Below are positions 41,873-52,741 of a stretch of DNA of 64,000 bases, in pieces. This DNA is from Pseudomonas sp. TNT3. Its GTDB lineage: Bacteria > Pseudomonadota > Gammaproteobacteria > Pseudomonadales > Pseudomonadaceae. The position numbers and the translations under genes are program-made. The DNA lies in NCBI RefSeq assembly GCF_010095445.2, contig NZ_WFGV02000003.1, positions 147,202 through 211,201 on the forward strand, given 5' to 3'. Each line of letters starts with the position of its first letter. Position 1 is the first letter of the stretch. The notes beneath the pieces are model-generated. The model had not been told where the DNA came from. It saw only the letters and a list, made by a program, of their open reading frames with translations, and searched no databases.

Positions 41873-41973
41873 TGTAGGAGCTGTCGAGTGAAACGAGGCT
41901 GCGATCTTTTGATCTTGTTTTTAAAATCCAAAGTCAAAAGATCGCAGCCTCGTTTCGCTCGACAGCTCCTACA
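41873..41973. repeat. Long inverted repeat (40-nt arms)
   Basis: Arms 41873-41912 and 41934-41973 are complementary over 40 nt with one mismatch, loop of 21 nt. The arm starts TGTAGGAGCTGTCGAG; a partial tandem copy of its first bases lies just before (from about 41862). Between the permease and the Fe-alcohol dehydrogenase. Confidence 0.85.
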
Positions 41974-42086
41974 GGGGATTATGTACTTTCTCCGGATCGC
42001 AGGTCATTCATGACCTGAATATCAGACAACCCCAAATCCCCAGCTACTATTGTGCCCAGCTCCCCTGTCTATAAGAGGCTGCGCAC

Positions 42087-43235
42087 ATGAGTCTTTCCTC
42101 TTTCAAAATCGCTCACAAACTGATCACCGGCGCAGGTGCCATCGAGCAGTTGGCGGCTGAACTGACACGCCTGGATGTCGACCACCCGCTGATCGTCACC
42201 GATGCGGCCCTGGTCAAATCCGGAACCGTCGAGCTGGCGCTGACGCAGCTGGGCGGTCGTACCTACGAGATATTCGACCGGGTGCTGCCGGACCCGGAAA
42301 TCGCCATCGTCGAAGACTGCATGCGGGTTTACCGTGAAGGCGGGCATGACGGCTTGATCGGATTGGGCGGCGGGAGTGCGATCGACATCGCCAAGAGCGT
42401 TGCGGCCTATGCGGGTTATCACGGCGCGCTGGAGGACTTGTTCGGTATCGATCAGGTGCCGCGCAAAGGTCCGCCGCTGATCGCCATCCCGACGACGGCG
42501 GGTACCGGCTCGGAGGTGACCAATGTAGCGGTCCTCTCCGACAAGGTTGCGCAGCTCAAGAAAGGCATCGTCAGCGACTATCTATTACCGGACGTGGCGC
42601 TGGTCAGCCCACAGATGACCCTGACCTGCCCCCGCAGTGTCACTGCTGCCAGTGGTGTCGACGCGCTGGTCCATGCCATCGAATCCTATTTGTCGGTCAA
42701 CGCTTCGCCGATCACCGACGCCCTGGCCATTGGTGCGATCAAACTGATCGCCAAGGCATTGCCCAAGGCCTACGCCAACCCGACCCACCTGCAGGCCCGC
42801 GAGGACATGGCCACCGCCAGTCTGATGGCCGGCATGGCGTTTGGTAATGCGGGGGTCGGCGCGGTGCATGCGCTGGCGTATCCCCTGGGCGGGCGTTTCA
42901 ATATTGCCCACGGTGTCAGCAATGCACTGCTGCTGCCCTATGTGATGGCCTGGAACAAGATGGCCTGCGTCGAGCGCATGCAGGATATTGCCGAGGCCAT
43001 GGGGGTGAAGACTGCTCATTTGAGCGCTAACGAAGCGGCGGATAAAGCGGTCGAGGCGATGACCGAGCTGTGCGCTGCGGTAGAAATTCCTCAAGGACTG
43101 CGAAGTTTCGGCGTGCCCGAAGACGCGATCCCGGCCATGGCCGTGGAAGCCGCCGGGATCGAACGCCTGATGCGCAATAATCCACGTAAGTTGAGTGCCG
43201 TCGATATCGAGAAGATCTACCGAGCGGCTTACTGA
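42087..43235 (+). CDS. Iron-containing alcohol dehydrogenase
   Basis: NAD(P)-dependent group III alcohol dehydrogenase. 382 aa: nucleotide-binding [29 protein letters not shown], and metal ligands in [15 protein letters not shown] (Asp, His) and [23 protein letters not shown] (two His). Stands alone between two intergenic gaps. Substrate not determinable. Confidence 0.92.
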   Translation: MSLSSFKIAHKLITGAGAIEQLAAELTRLDVDHPLIVTDAALVKSGTVELALTQLGGRTYEIFDRVLPDPEIAIVEDCMRVYREGGHDGLIGLGGGSAIDIAKSVAAYAGYHGALEDLFGIDQVPRKGPPLIAIPTTAGTGSEVTNVAVLSDKVAQLKKGIVSDYLLPDVALVSPQMTLTCPRSVTAASGVDALVHAIESYLSVNASPITDALAIGAIKLIAKALPKAYANPTHLQAREDMATASLMAGMAFGNAGVGAVHALAYPLGGRFNIAHGVSNALLLPYVMAWNKMACVERMQDIAEAMGVKTAHLSANEAADKAVEAMTELCAAVEIPQGLRSFGVPEDAIPAMAVEAAGIERLMRNNPRKLSAVDIEKIYRAAY

Positions 43236-43315
43236 TCATCGCGCTCACGGTGCGCGCGTCAAAGCATGAGGTATACAATGCGCGCCATCGTGATTTTGCT
43301 CAGAAAAGGTGCGTC

Positions 43316-43990
43316 ATGCAGCCCTTCGTAATTGCTCCGTCGATTCTCTCCGCTGACTTCGCCCGACTGGGTGAAGAAGTGGACAACGTCCTGGCCGCTG
43401 GCGCCGACTTCGTGCACTTCGATGTCATGGACAACCATTACGTACCCAACCTGACCATCGGCCCGATGGTCTGCGCGGCACTGCGCAAGTACGGCGTGAC
43501 CGCGCCGATCGACGCGCACCTGATGGTCAGCCCGGTAGACCGCATCGTCGGTGACTTCATTGAGGCGGGGGCGACGTACATTACCTTCCACCCGGAAGCC
43601 ACTCAGCACGTTGACCGCTCCTTGCAACTGATCCGTGAAGGCGGCTGCAAGTCGGGCCTGGTGTTCAATCCGGCAACGCCGCTGGACGTACTCAAGTACG
43701 TGATGGACAAGGTCGACATGATCCTGCTGATGAGCGTCAACCCGGGTTTTGGCGGCCAGAAGTTCATTCCAGGCACCCTCGACAAGCTGCGTGAAGCGCG
43801 CGCCCTGATCGATGCTTCCGGACGTGACATTCGCCTGGAAATCGACGGCGGTGTAAACGTGAACAACATCCGTGAAATCGCCGCTGCCGGCGCCGATACC
43901 TTCGTTGCGGGCTCAGCCATCTTCAATGCGCCGAACTACCAGGAAGTGATCGAGAAGATGCGTTCCGAACTGGCGCTGGCTCGCCCATGA
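43316..43990 (+). CDS. rpe: Ribulose-phosphate 3-epimerase
   Basis: Interconverts ribulose-5-P and xylulose-5-P in the pentose phosphate pathway. 224 aa TIM barrel: [26 protein letters not shown] (metal), [19 protein letters not shown], and [13 protein letters not shown] 43316 with AAGGTG upstream. Stop overlaps the gph start (ATGA). Confidence 0.97.
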   Translation: MQPFVIAPSILSADFARLGEEVDNVLAAGADFVHFDVMDNHYVPNLTIGPMVCAALRKYGVTAPIDAHLMVSPVDRIVGDFIEAGATYITFHPEATQHVDRSLQLIREGGCKSGLVFNPATPLDVLKYVMDKVDMILLMSVNPGFGGQKFIPGTLDKLREARALIDASGRDIRLEIDGGVNVNNIREIAAAGADTFVAGSAIFNAPNYQEVIEKMRSELALARP

Positions 43991-44805
43991 GTGGCTTTGA
44001 ACAGCTGTTCCCGGGGTCTCTGCCGCGGCTGGTGATGTTCGATCTGGATGGCACGCTGATCGATTCGGTCCCGGACCTCGCAGTGGCTGTGGATAACATG
44101 CTGTTCAAGCTCGGTCGACAGCCTGCCGGCCTGAACGCTGTCCGCGAATGGGTCGGTAACGGTGCTCCGGTGCTGGTTCGTCGAGCGCTGGCGGGTGGCA
44201 TTGACCATTCGACGGTCGATGACGGTGAAGCGGAAGGCGCGCTGGAGATTTTCATGGAGGCTTACAGCGAGAGCCATGAGCTGACCGTTGTTTACCCCGG
44301 CGTGCGCGACACTCTGAAATGGCTGCACAAGCAGGGTGTGGAGATGGCGCTGATCACCAACAAGCCGGAGCGTTTCGTCGCGCCATTGCTGGATCAGATG
44401 AAGATCGGTCGCTACTTCAAATGGATCATTGGCGGCGATACCCTGCCGCAGAAGAAACCCGATCCGGCAGCACTGTTCTTTGTGATGAAGATGGCCAACA
44501 TTCCGGCTTCACAGTCCTTGTTCGTCGGCGATTCGCGCAGCGATGTGCTGGCGGCGAAAGCGGCAGGGGTCAAGTGTGTAGCGCTGAGCTATGGCTATAA
44601 CCATGGCCGGCCGATTGCCGAAGAGTTGCCGGCGCTGGTCATCGACGATCTGCGCAAGCTAATTCCCGGTTGCCTGGATTCTGCCTCTGGGATAACGTTG
44701 CCCGACGCTGTTCAACCCCCTTCTGGAAACGCCATCGTGGTGGTCACTCGCAAACTCTGGATGAAAGTCATCAAGGCCCTGGCCCGCTGGCGTTGGCGCG
44801 CCTGA
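43987..44805 (+). CDS. gph: Phosphoglycolate phosphatase (C-terminal codons double as trp leader)
   Basis: HAD hydrolase that removes phosphate from 2-phosphoglycolate. 272 aa: nucleophile motif [14 protein letters not shown] (motif II), KKPDP (Lys, motif III) and [16 protein letters not shown] (motif IV). The enzyme core ends near residue 225. The last 14 residues (259-272) are a Met-initiated Lys/Arg/Trp sequence ending RWRWRA that is repeated upstream of trpG and looks like a tryptophan leader peptide. So the gene runs in frame into the trpE leader, 71 nt before trpE. Confidence 0.93.
   Translation: MSGFEQLFPGSLPRLVMFDLDGTLIDSVPDLAVAVDNMLFKLGRQPAGLNAVREWVGNGAPVLVRRALAGGIDHSTVDDGEAEGALEIFMEAYSESHELTVVYPGVRDTLKWLHKQGVEMALITNKPERFVAPLLDQMKIGRYFKWIIGGDTLPQKKPDPAALFFVMKMANIPASQSLFVGDSRSDVLAAKAAGVKCVALSYGYNHGRPIAEELPALVIDDLRKLIPGCLDSASGITLPDAVQPPSGNAIVVVTRKLWMKVIKALARWRWRA
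44761..44805 (+). promoter_or_regulatory. Putative trpE leader peptide, nested in gph
   Basis: ATG 44761 opens a 14-codon frame [18 protein letters not shown] with two Trp codons one codon apart next to the stop. Its frame is that of gph. Just after it, GCCGG-ttat-CCGGC (44817-44830) forms a possible terminator stem. Its 3' arm, continuing as GGCGCG, can instead pair with CGCGCC at the leader end, an antiterminator-like choice. The ribosome-binding site is poor, so gph translation itself may supply the ribosome. Attenuation at trpE is reported for P. putida; this arrangement is my reading. Confidence 0.6.
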
Positions 44806-44876
44806 CTCGATTCTGGCCGGTTATCCGGCGCGTTTGCATACCTGACTGTTAGACCCTCAAGCCACGAGGCTACCCC

Positions 44877-46358
44877 ATGATCCGCGAAGAATTCCTGCGT
44901 TTGGCCGCTGCCGGCTATAACCGTATCCCGCTTGCCTGCGAAACCCTTGCCGACTTCGACACGCCGCTGTCGATCTACCTGAAACTGGCTGACGAACCTA
45001 ATTCCTATCTGCTGGAATCGGTTCAGGGCGGAGAAAAGTGGGGCCGTTACTCGATCATCGGTTTGCCATGCCGCACCGTGTTGCGGGTCCATGACCATCA
45101 CGTCAGCGTGACCCATGACGGCATCGAGATCGAAAGCCACGAAGCCGAAGATCCACTGGCCTTCGTCGAAGCATTCAAGGCTCGGTACAACGTGCCGACC
45201 ATCGCCGGCCTGCCGCGCTTCAATGGCGGCCTGGTGGGTTACTTCGGTTACGACTGCGTGCGTTATGTGGAAAAGCGTCTAGGCAAATGCCCGAACCCGG
45301 ATCCGCTGGGCGTGCCGGACATTCTGCTGATGGTGTCCGACGCGGTGGTGGTGTTCGACAACCTCGCCGGCAAGATGCACGCCATTGTTCTGGCCGATCC
45401 ATCCCAAGAGGATGCGTTCGAACAAGGTCAGGCGCGGTTGCAGGAACTGCTGGAAAAACTCCGCCAACCGATTACCCCGCGACGTGGGTTGGATTTCAGC
45501 AAACAGCAGTCTGCTGACCCGATCTTCCGTTCCAGTTTCACCCAGGACGATTACGAGAAAGCCGTCGACACCATCAAGGAATACATCCTCGCCGGTGACT
45601 GCATGCAAGTCGTGCCGTCCCAGCGCATGTCGATCGACTTCAAGGCAGCGCCGATTGATCTGTACCGGGCGCTGCGCTGCTTTAACCCGACGCCTTACAT
45701 GTACTTCTTCAACTTCGGCGACTTCCATGTCGTGGGGAGTTCGCCGGAAGTGCTGGTGCGGGTTGAAGACAATCTGATCACCGTCCGACCGATTGCCGGC
45801 ACCCGCCCACGTGGTGCCAACGAAGAGGCTGATCTGGCGCTGGAGAAAGACCTGCTGTCCGATGACAAGGAGATCGCCGAGCATTTGATGCTGATCGACC
45901 TGGGTCGCAACGACACCGGCCGTGTTTCGGAAATCGGTTCGGTGAAACTCACCGAGAAAATGGTGATCGAGCGTTATTCCAACGTGATGCACATCGTCTC
46001 CAACGTCACCGGGCAGTTGAAAGCCGGGTTGACGGCGATGGACGCGTTGCGGGCAATTCTGCCGGCCGGCACGTTGTCCGGCGCGCCGAAAATCCGCGCG
46101 ATGGAAATCATCGACGAGCTGGAACCGGTCAAGCGTGGCGTCTACGGTGGCGCGGTGGGCTACTTTGCATGGAACGGCAACATGGACACCGCGATTGCGA
46201 TTCGCACCGCCGTGATCAAGAACGGCGAGCTGCATGTGCAGGCCGGTGGCGGCATCGTTGCCGACTCCGTGCCGGCGCTGGAATGGGAAGAAACCTTGAA
46301 CAAGCGTCGTGCGATGTTTCGCGCGGTGGCGCTGGCTGAGCAGACTCCAGAAAGCTGA
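44877..46358 (+). CDS. trpE: Anthranilate synthase component I
   Basis: With TrpG, converts chorismate to anthranilate. 493 aa. Feedback-site motif [15 protein letters not shown] (Ser for Trp binding), chorismate-binding core with [41 protein letters not shown] and the C-terminal [13 protein letters not shown]. Expression probably controlled by the leader in the gph end; followed by a shared terminator with estA. Confidence 0.97.
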   Translation: MIREEFLRLAAAGYNRIPLACETLADFDTPLSIYLKLADEPNSYLLESVQGGEKWGRYSIIGLPCRTVLRVHDHHVSVTHDGIEIESHEAEDPLAFVEAFKARYNVPTIAGLPRFNGGLVGYFGYDCVRYVEKRLGKCPNPDPLGVPDILLMVSDAVVVFDNLAGKMHAIVLADPSQEDAFEQGQARLQELLEKLRQPITPRRGLDFSKQQSADPIFRSSFTQDDYEKAVDTIKEYILAGDCMQVVPSQRMSIDFKAAPIDLYRALRCFNPTPYMYFFNFGDFHVVGSSPEVLVRVEDNLITVRPIAGTRPRGANEEADLALEKDLLSDDKEIAEHLMLIDLGRNDTGRVSEIGSVKLTEKMVIERYSNVMHIVSNVTGQLKAGLTAMDALRAILPAGTLSGAPKIRAMEIIDELEPVKRGVYGGAVGYFAWNGNMDTAIAIRTAVIKNGELHVQAGGGIVADSVPALEWEETLNKRRAMFRAVALAEQTPES

Positions 46359-46388
46359 GTTCGCTTCCGCCAGGATGTTGCTCAATTC

Positions 46389-46426
46389 AAAAAAACGCGG
46401 CGCCTGTGAGGGCGTCGCGTTTTTTT
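46389..46426. terminator. Bidirectional terminator between trpE and estA
   Basis: AAAAAACGCGgCGCC-tgtga-GGGCGtCGCGTTTTTT, a strong stem with A and T runs on both sides of convergent genes. Confidence 0.88.
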
Positions 46427-46445
46427 ATGCGTGCTGTTTGCCGGA

Positions 46446-48353
46446 TCAGAAATCCAGCGCAACGCCGACGTTGACGCCTTGCTGGGTAAAGTCATCATCC
46501 TTGCGAATGAGGTAGCTGGCCCGCAGCGCCAGGTCTTGGGTGAGGTTGTGACTGACGCCCAGATTCACCCGATTCGAATGACTTTGCGGTGTATAGCCTA
46601 CGAGTTTGAAGTCGTTGGCCGGCAAGCTGTTGAGGGCGATGTTCACTTTCTGCACATCGTCTTCGTACTCGCGCTCGTAGGCGTATTCACCAAACACCCG
46701 GGTTTGCGAAGTGATCTGATACTTGCCCTGCAGGCCCAGGCCCAGGCGCTTCGAATCACGGGTCTGGTCATCGAAGTTCAACGCTGTGGCGCGGTTGCTG
46801 TTCTCCGAATATCCGTCGACCTCTACCTTGGCATAATCAGCGCTCACGAACGGCGACAGGTGCCATTGGCTGCCAGGTTGCGCGATGTCGTAACCCACGC
46901 GAGTACTGAACGCCCAGAGATGGCCGTCAGTATCACCTTTCTCCGCACCTTCGCTGGCACCCAGGTCGAACTTGCGTTTGAGGTTGTCGTAATCCAGCTT
47001 GCCGCCGGTCAGCGCGGCATCTGCCCACCAGCGGTTCTGCTGGAACTGGGCGAAGGCGGTGGCGAGGTAGCTGTTGAGTTTGTAGTCCGAATCGTTGCTG
47101 CCGGCTTCCAGGGTTTGACGATAAAAGCCTGCCGCTACGCCGACGCGCCAGGCGTCATTCAGACGATAGCTGCCACCGATATTCAGGTTGTAGCCGCTGC
47201 CATCGGCACTGGCGCCGCTTGATTGGCTATCGATATCAAGATGCTGACCGCCACCGGCGACGATCGCCCGCCATTGTCCTACAGCCTGCCAGCTCTCCCA
47301 ATCCGATTGCCATTGGCTGCGTAATTCGTCCTGGTGAGCACGTAATGTGGCGTGGGCCATTTCCGGTAGCAGCGTCAGTTCCCATGGCGCTGCCAATAAG
47401 GAGTAGGCGTAATCGGAAATCAGCTTTTGCCCGGCTTCGGTGGGGTGAACCCCGTCGTTGTAGATCAGCTTGCTTGGGTCCGGGGTGGCGCTGTTGATGC
47501 CGTATCTGGCGTTTTCCGTGCAGCCGTTACCGCTGAAGCAGGTGGCCGTGAGGTTCTGGTCAGTGGCGAGGCCGAACCGGCCCGGATCCGCGAACGACTC
47601 TTGCAACAGCAACGGAATGTTCAACGGAATGATTTCTGCGTTGATGCCCTGCAGACGTTGCACCAGCTGCAGGTTGAACTGGTTGCTGAGCTGCGTGGCT
47701 GCTGTTTGTAAACCTGTGCCGTTGATGGCTGGCGTCAGGCCGATGTCAGGCAGCAGCCAGACCATGACGTACTTCGCACCTGCGGTTTGCAGGACCTGCA
47801 CGCTGTCCGCCAGTCGATCTGCCGCCGCGTTGGCCTGAGCAGGGCTGAGGATGCGCCCTTGCAGGAAGTCGTTGCCTCCGCCGGAGAGGTAGTAAAGCGC
47901 GTTCGGATCGGCGCGGAAGTTGTTCGATGGCAGGTAACCGGCTCGGGTGCGTTCGCCCGTGGCGGATTGGGTGGTAATGGAGTCAAGGATCTGATCGGTG
48001 CGATACCCGCCTACGGCCCAGTTGTTGCCATCCGGAAGGCCCTGATTGGCGCGTACGGCTGAGCTCGAAGCAGCCGTCTCGTCCGGAGTGAAACCGAGCC
48101 GTCCACCCAGCAACTGTGTGGAATTGAGCGAGCGGAATTCGCCGCTGCCATCCTGATAGAGCGGTCCGGTCCGGTTGGTGTAGCGCTGGGTCGCACCGGC
48201 AGGACCGCCCGTGTCGGTAAAGGTCCCGGCATCGTTGAGGCTGTCGCCGAAGACGACGAAATTCGAATAAGGATTTGGAGCGGCGATCGCCTGGGCGCAG
48301 GCCATTGCGAGCAAGCATCCGGCGAGCGGTACAAACAGCGTCTGTTTGATCAT
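46446..48353 (-). CDS. estA: Autotransporter esterase EstA (GDSL family)
   Basis: Outer-membrane esterase displayed on the cell surface. 635 aa: signal peptide to about [12 protein letters not shown] hydrolase passenger with nucleophile Ser38 in [21 protein letters not shown] and the Asp/His of [12 protein letters not shown]-terminal autotransporter barrel (about 365-635) ending GVALDF with terminal Phe. ATG 48353 fits the signal peptide. Interrupts the trpE-trpGDC cluster. Confidence 0.95.
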   Translation of the reverse strand: MIKQTLFVPLAGCLLAMACAQAIAAPNPYSNFVVFGDSLNDAGTFTDTGGPAGATQRYTNRTGPLYQDGSGEFRSLNSTQLLGGRLGFTPDETAASSSAVRANQGLPDGNNWAVGGYRTDQILDSITTQSATGERTRAGYLPSNNFRADPNALYYLSGGGNDFLQGRILSPAQANAAADRLADSVQVLQTAGAKYVMVWLLPDIGLTPAINGTGLQTAATQLSNQFNLQLVQRLQGINAEIIPLNIPLLLQESFADPGRFGLATDQNLTATCFSGNGCTENARYGINSATPDPSKLIYNDGVHPTEAGQKLISDYAYSLLAAPWELTLLPEMAHATLRAHQDELRSQWQSDWESWQAVGQWRAIVAGGGQHLDIDSQSSGASADGSGYNLNIGGSYRLNDAWRVGVAAGFYRQTLEAGSNDSDYKLNSYLATAFAQFQQNRWWADAALTGGKLDYDNLKRKFDLGASEGAEKGDTDGHLWAFSTRVGYDIAQPGSQWHLSPFVSADYAKVEVDGYSENSNRATALNFDDQTRDSKRLGLGLQGKYQITSQTRVFGEYAYEREYEDDVQKVNIALNSLPANDFKLVGYTPQSHSNRVNLGVSHNLTQDLALRASYLIRKDDDFTQQGVNVGVALDF

Positions 48354-48509
48354 GAGCAAGTCCGTTTATTTATTGTTGTAGTGAACGAAACGACAGTACC
48401 AAAATCTTCCGGCCTTTTGCCATCGGTCGCGAACCCTTCGATAGTTTCCCCAGCCGTCGGCCCCACCATATTGCACGCTCCGCCCAGCTAAGTTACTGTG
48501 CCGAGACGT

Positions 48510-48596
48510 ATGAATGAGACCTTCCCCGTGTTGATCATCAGCAAACTTCTGGATCAAGTCATCAAGGCACACGCCCGCTGGCGTTGGCGCGCCTGA
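48510..48596 (+). promoter_or_regulatory. Putative trpGDC leader peptide
   Basis: Frame from ATG 48510 (or GTG 48528) ends QVIKAHARWRWRA-stop; 36 of its last 39 bases match the gph/trpE leader, including both Trp codons. A GCCGG-C-ctc-GCCGG-type hairpin (about 48605-48618) follows, then 140 nt to trpG. A weak promoter candidate lies just upstream (TTGCAC 48471-48476, 17 bp, TACTGT 48494-48499). Confidence 0.6.
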
Positions 48597-48760
48597 ATTC
48601 CTTTGCCGGCCTCGCCGGTCCTGTACCGATTTACCTTCTTTACCCGTTTCAATTGCCGCTTTGCTGGCGCCACTCCAGCACCTGACAAAGCGCAGCGCTC
48701 CGCGGGTAATCGTTTGAAGGTCATGTTCAAAGTCAGTGAATTCAAGAGGTTCCAAGCGCC

Positions 48761-49354
48761 ATGTTGCTGATGATCGATAATTACGACTCTTTTACCTATA
48801 ACGTTGTGCAGTACCTTGGTGAGCTCGGCTCCCAAGTCAAAGTCGTGCGCAACGACGAACTCACCATTGCCGAAATCGAAGCGCTCAACCCGGAGCGCAT
48901 CGTCGTGTCGCCGGGTCCATGCACCCCGACCGAAGCAGGCATTTCCATTGAAGCGATCAAGCATTTTGCCGGCAAGCTGCCTATCTTGGGTGTTTGCCTC
49001 GGTCACCAGTCCATCGGCCAGGCCTTTGGTGGTGACGTGGTCCGCGCCCGTCAAGTGATGCACGGTAAGACTAGTCCGGTATTCCATGAGGACAAGGGCG
49101 TTTTTGCAGGTCTGAATCGTCCGTTGACGGTGACCCGCTATCACTCGCTGATCGTCAAGCGTGAAACCCTGCCCGATTGCCTCGAACTGACGGCATGGAC
49201 TCAGCTGGAGGACGGCTCGGTCGACGAGATCATGGGCCTGCGCCACAAGACGCTGAACATCGAAGGCGTGCAATTTCACCCCGAATCGATCCTCACCGAA
49301 CAAGGTCACGAACTGTTCGCCAACTTCCTCAAACAAACCGGCGGCACGCGCTAA
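48761..49354 (+). CDS. trpG: Anthranilate synthase component II (glutamine amidotransferase)
   Basis: Supplies ammonia from glutamine to TrpE. 197 aa. Class I amidotransferase triad: Cys in [15 protein letters not shown], His and Glu in [13 protein letters not shown]. Often annotated also as PabA-like because it may serve p-aminobenzoate synthase; the trp context favours TrpG. First gene of trpGDC. Confidence 0.96.
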   Translation: MLLMIDNYDSFTYNVVQYLGELGSQVKVVRNDELTIAEIEALNPERIVVSPGPCTPTEAGISIEAIKHFAGKLPILGVCLGHQSIGQAFGGDVVRARQVMHGKTSPVFHEDKGVFAGLNRPLTVTRYHSLIVKRETLPDCLELTAWTQLEDGSVDEIMGLRHKTLNIEGVQFHPESILTEQGHELFANFLKQTGGTR

Positions 49355-49363
49355 GGACTTTCC

Positions 49364-50413
49364 ATGGATATCAAGACAGCCCTGAGCCGTATCGTCGGCC
49401 ACCTCGACCTGAGCACTGATGAGATGCGTGATGTCATGCGCGAAATCATGACCGGGCAATGCACGGACGCGCAGATCGGCGCGTTCATGATGGCCATGCG
49501 CATGAAGAGCGAAAGCATTGACGAGATCGTCGGTGCGGTGTCGGTCATGCGCGAATTGGCGGACAAGGTAGAACTCAAGACGCTGGACGGTGTGGTTGAC
49601 GTAGTGGGCACTGGCGGCGACGGTGCCAATATCTTCAACGTTTCGACCGCGTCCTCGTTTGTGGTCGCGGCTGCGGGTTGCACCGTGGCCAAGCACGGTA
49701 ACCGTGCGGTATCGGGTAAAAGTGGCAGCGCTGATCTGCTGGAGGCGGCCGGTATCTATCTGAACCTGACGCCCATTCAGGTGGCGCGCTGCATCGATAA
49801 CGTCGGCATCGGCTTCATGTTTGCCCAGACTCATCACAGTGCGATGAAGCACGCCGCCGGCCCACGACGCGATCTGGGCCTGCGCACGATGTTCAACATG
49901 CTCGGCCCGCTTACGAATCCGGCTGGCGTTAAACATCAGGTGGTCGGAGTGTTCAGCCAGGCGTTGTGCCGGCCATTGGCCGAGGTCTTGCAACGTCTTG
50001 GTAGCAAACACGTGTTGGTGGTGCACTCGAAGGACGGCCTGGACGAGTTCAGTCTGGCGGCACCGACTTTTGTAGCGGAATTGAAGAACGACCAGATCAC
50101 AGAGTATTGGGTCGAGCCAGAAGATTTGGGCATGAAGAGCCAGAGCTTGCATGGCCTGGCAGTTGAAAGCCCGGCGGCTTCGCTGGAACTGATCCGCGAT
50201 GCCCTGGGCAAGCGCAAGACTGAAAACGGTCAGAAAGCGGCGGAAATGATTGTGCTCAATGCCGGTGCTGCGCTTTACGCCGCCGACCATGCCACCAGTT
50301 TGAAAGAGGGCGTTGCCCTGGCGCACGATGCGCTGCATACAGGTCTCGCTCGAGAAAAGCTTGAGGAGCTGGGTGCATTTACCGCGGTATTCAGAGTGGA
50401 GAATGAGGGATGA
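49364..50413 (+). CDS. trpD: Anthranilate phosphoribosyltransferase
   Basis: Adds phosphoribose from PRPP to anthranilate. 349 aa; [21 protein letters not shown] (PRPP loop), [15 protein letters not shown], and [18 protein letters not shown]. Nine nt after trpG and overlapping trpC by 4 nt. Confidence 0.97.
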   Translation: MDIKTALSRIVGHLDLSTDEMRDVMREIMTGQCTDAQIGAFMMAMRMKSESIDEIVGAVSVMRELADKVELKTLDGVVDVVGTGGDGANIFNVSTASSFVVAAAGCTVAKHGNRAVSGKSGSADLLEAAGIYLNLTPIQVARCIDNVGIGFMFAQTHHSAMKHAAGPRRDLGLRTMFNMLGPLTNPAGVKHQVVGVFSQALCRPLAEVLQRLGSKHVLVVHSKDGLDEFSLAAPTFVAELKNDQITEYWVEPEDLGMKSQSLHGLAVESPAASLELIRDALGKRKTENGQKAAEMIVLNAGAALYAADHATSLKEGVALAHDALHTGLAREKLEELGAFTAVFRVENEG

Positions 50414-51246
50414 GTGTACCGACGGTTCTGGAAAACATTCTGGCGCGCAAGGTCGAAGAAGTTGCCGAGCGCAGTGCTCGTGTGAGCCTTGCCGAGCTGG
50501 AACGTCTGGCCAAGGCGGCCGATGCACCCCGTGGTTTTGCCGATGCGTTGATCGCTCAGGCCAAGTTGAAACAGCCGGCGGTGATTGCTGAAATCAAGAA
50601 GGCATCACCAAGCAAAGGCGTGATTCGCGAGAACTTCATTCCAGCCGACATCGCCAAAAGTTACGAAAAGGGCGGCGCGACCTGCCTGTCCGTACTCACC
50701 GATATCGATTACTTCCAGGGTGCCGACGCGTACCTGCAACAGGCTCGCGATGCCTGCAAACTGCCGGTGATTCGCAAGGATTTCATGATCGATCCGTACC
50801 AGATCATCGAAGCCCGGGCGCTGGGTGCGGACTGCGTGCTGTTGATCGTCTCCGCACTGGATGACGTGAAGATGGCCGAGTTGGCAGCCGTTGCAAAAAG
50901 CGTCGGCCTTGATGTGCTGGTGGAAGTGCACGATGGCGATGAGTTGGAGCGGGCCTTGAAAACCCTCGACACGCCGCTGGTGGGCGTCAACAACCGCAAC
51001 CTGCATACCTTCGATGTGAGTCTGGAAACCACGCTGGATCTGTTGCCGCGTATTCCGCGGGATCGTTTGGTGATCACTGAAAGTGGCATTCTTAATCGCG
51101 CCGACGTTGAACTGATGGAAATCAGCGATGTGTATGCGTTCCTGGTCGGGGAGGCGTTCATGCGCGCTGAAAGCCCGGGCACTGAATTGCAGCGTCTGTT
51201 TTTTCCTGAGCGCGGCACTGCAATCAGCGGTTCGACACTCGACTGA
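50410..51246 (+). CDS. trpC: Indole-3-glycerol phosphate synthase
   Basis: Closes the indole ring in tryptophan synthesis. 278 aa monofunctional TIM barrel: [45 protein letters not shown] and [12 protein letters not shown]. Last gene of trpGDC, followed by an inverted repeat. Confidence 0.97.
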   Translation: MSVPTVLENILARKVEEVAERSARVSLAELERLAKAADAPRGFADALIAQAKLKQPAVIAEIKKASPSKGVIRENFIPADIAKSYEKGGATCLSVLTDIDYFQGADAYLQQARDACKLPVIRKDFMIDPYQIIEARALGADCVLLIVSALDDVKMAELAAVAKSVGLDVLVEVHDGDELERALKTLDTPLVGVNNRNLHTFDVSLETTLDLLPRIPRDRLVITESGILNRADVELMEISDVYAFLVGEAFMRAESPGTELQRLFFPERGTAISGSTLD

Positions 51247-51257
51247 CTCGACCTCCT

Positions 51258-51315
51258 CGCGAGCAGGTTCACGCCCACATTGAGCGCGACTGATGTGGGC
51301 GTGAACCTGCTGGCG
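51258..51315. repeat. Inverted repeat after trpC
   Basis: Perfect 19-nt arms (AGCAGGTTCACGCCCACAT, 51262-51280, and complement 51293-51311) around a 12-nt loop, with CGC/GCG extensions. REP-like; no U tract. Confidence 0.75.
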
Positions 51316-51364
51316 AAGGTGGCTTCAGATGCACCATGGAATGACCCGTCAAACGGACTCTCTT

Positions 51365-52063
51365 ATGCACCCGACCTCGCTAATCGTAGAAGCTGGACTG
51401 CTCGCCGAACAGGATCTGCTGGCCTCGGTTTGCTCCGGTGAATCGGAGTTCGGCCTGTTGTTCTGGCAACCCAGCGATAAAGCGCTGGTCATGCCTCGAC
51501 GCCTGAGTCGCCTGCCTGGTTTCGAGGCTGCCTGCGATGCATCGGCGGCTGCAGGCTGGCCTGTGTTGCTGCGTGAAACCGGCGGTGAGCCAGTGCCTCA
51601 GTCGGCATCGACCATCAACATTGCCCTGGTTTACGCACCGCCCGCTCGGGAAGGGGATTTGAATCGCATCGAAACCGCGTACCGGCGCCTTTGCGATCCG
51701 ATCTGTCAGCTTCTGGATGAGTTGGGGGGCGTGTCGTCTCTGGGTGAAGTCGACGGCGCGTTCTGCGACGGTCGTTTTAACGTCAACCTCGACGGGCGCA
51801 AGATGGTCGGTACTGCTCAGCGCTGGCGCCAAAGCAAGGGCGGTACGCGTCCCGTCGGCCTGGTGCACGGAGCTTTGTTATTGGATAACGAGCGTGAGTC
51901 GATGGTTGCAGCGGTCAATCGGTTCAACGAGGCGTGCGGTCTGGATCAACGGGTTCGCGCTGAGAGCCACATCGCCTTACATGAAAAGTTCACCGCACCT
52001 GATGCGCTGGAGCGGCTCGATACGCTTTATCGTCAGTTGCTGGCGGAAGTGGTTGCGGCTTAG
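51365..52063 (+). CDS. Lipoate-protein ligase A-like protein
   Basis: BPL/LPL-fold protein, 232 aa from ATG 51365 (in-frame ATGs at 51341 and 51329 are possible; the last has GGTGG upstream). Matches LplA landmarks: RETGGEPVPQS (LplA has RR-GGGAV), GRFNVNLDGRKMVGTAQRWR with the lipoate-contacting Lys, and HGALLLD. The C-terminal accessory domain of LplA is missing, and GGE replaces the usual GGG. So ligase, transferase or a non-catalytic role are all open. Stands alone between trpC and vfr. Confidence 0.82.
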   Translation: MHPTSLIVEAGLLAEQDLLASVCSGESEFGLLFWQPSDKALVMPRRLSRLPGFEAACDASAAAGWPVLLRETGGEPVPQSASTINIALVYAPPAREGDLNRIETAYRRLCDPICQLLDELGGVSSLGEVDGAFCDGRFNVNLDGRKMVGTAQRWRQSKGGTRPVGLVHGALLLDNERESMVAAVNRFNEACGLDQRVRAESHIALHEKFTAPDALERLDTLYRQLLAEVVAA

Positions 52064-52096
52064 TTTTCGAACTTGACGCGTAACTTGACGCGAAAC

Positions 52097-52741
52097 TCAA
52101 CGTGTACCGAAGACCACCATGGTCTTGCCTTTGACGTCCACCAAGTTGCGCTCTTCCAGATCCTTGAGCACGCGACCGACCATCTCTCGTGAACAGCCAA
52201 CAATCCGGCCGATTTCCTGACGCGTCACCTTGATCTGCATGCCGTCGGGATGCGTCATGGCATCGGGTTGCTTGCACAGCTCCAAAAGGCAGCGGGCAAC
52301 GCGGCCGGTCACGTCGAAAAACGCCAGATCGCCCACTTTGCGCGTTGTATTGCGCAGACGCTGTGCGATTTGTCCGCTAAGCACGTAAAGAATTTCCGGG
52401 TCTTGCAGGGACAGTTCACGGAATTTCGCGTAGCTGATCTCCGCGACTTCGCATTCGATCTTGGCCCGGACCCAGGCACTGCGTTCCTGTTCCAGACCGG
52501 CCTGTTCAAACAGGCCGAGCTCTCCGAAAAAGTCTCCGGAGTTAAGGTACGCGATGATCATTTCACGGCCATCGTCATCTTCTATAAGGATGGTGACCGA
52601 ACCTTTGATAATAAAGAACAGCGTTTCCGAGCGATCGCCGGCACAAATGATGTTGCTCTTGGCCTGATACCGGCGGCGCTGGCAATGCATCAGCAGCTTG
52701 TCGAGGTTTTTGATTTTTGGGGTGGGAGCAATAGCAACCAT
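52097..52741 (-). CDS. vfr: Cyclic AMP receptor protein Vfr/Crp
   Basis: Global cAMP-responsive regulator. 214 aa, the length of P. aeruginosa Vfr. cAMP pocket with [12 protein letters not shown] and [16 protein letters not shown]; long dimer helix; C-terminal [31 protein letters not shown] 52741 ([12 protein letters not shown]) is the canonical start. Divergent from the OsmC gene. Confidence 0.96.
   Translation of the reverse strand: MVAIAPTPKIKNLDKLLMHCQRRRYQAKSNIICAGDRSETLFFIIKGSVTILIEDDDGREMIIAYLNSGDFFGELGLFEQAGLEQERSAWVRAKIECEVAEISYAKFRELSLQDPEILYVLSGQIAQRLRNTTRKVGDLAFFDVTGRVARCLLELCKQPDAMTHPDGMQIKVTRQEIGRIVGCSREMVGRVLKDLEERNLVDVKGKTMVVFGTR

Noticed and set aside
48554..50527. A 657-codon minus-strand frame opposite trpG and trpD
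   Set aside because: Shadow frame covering two tryptophan genes; no plausible start or domain.
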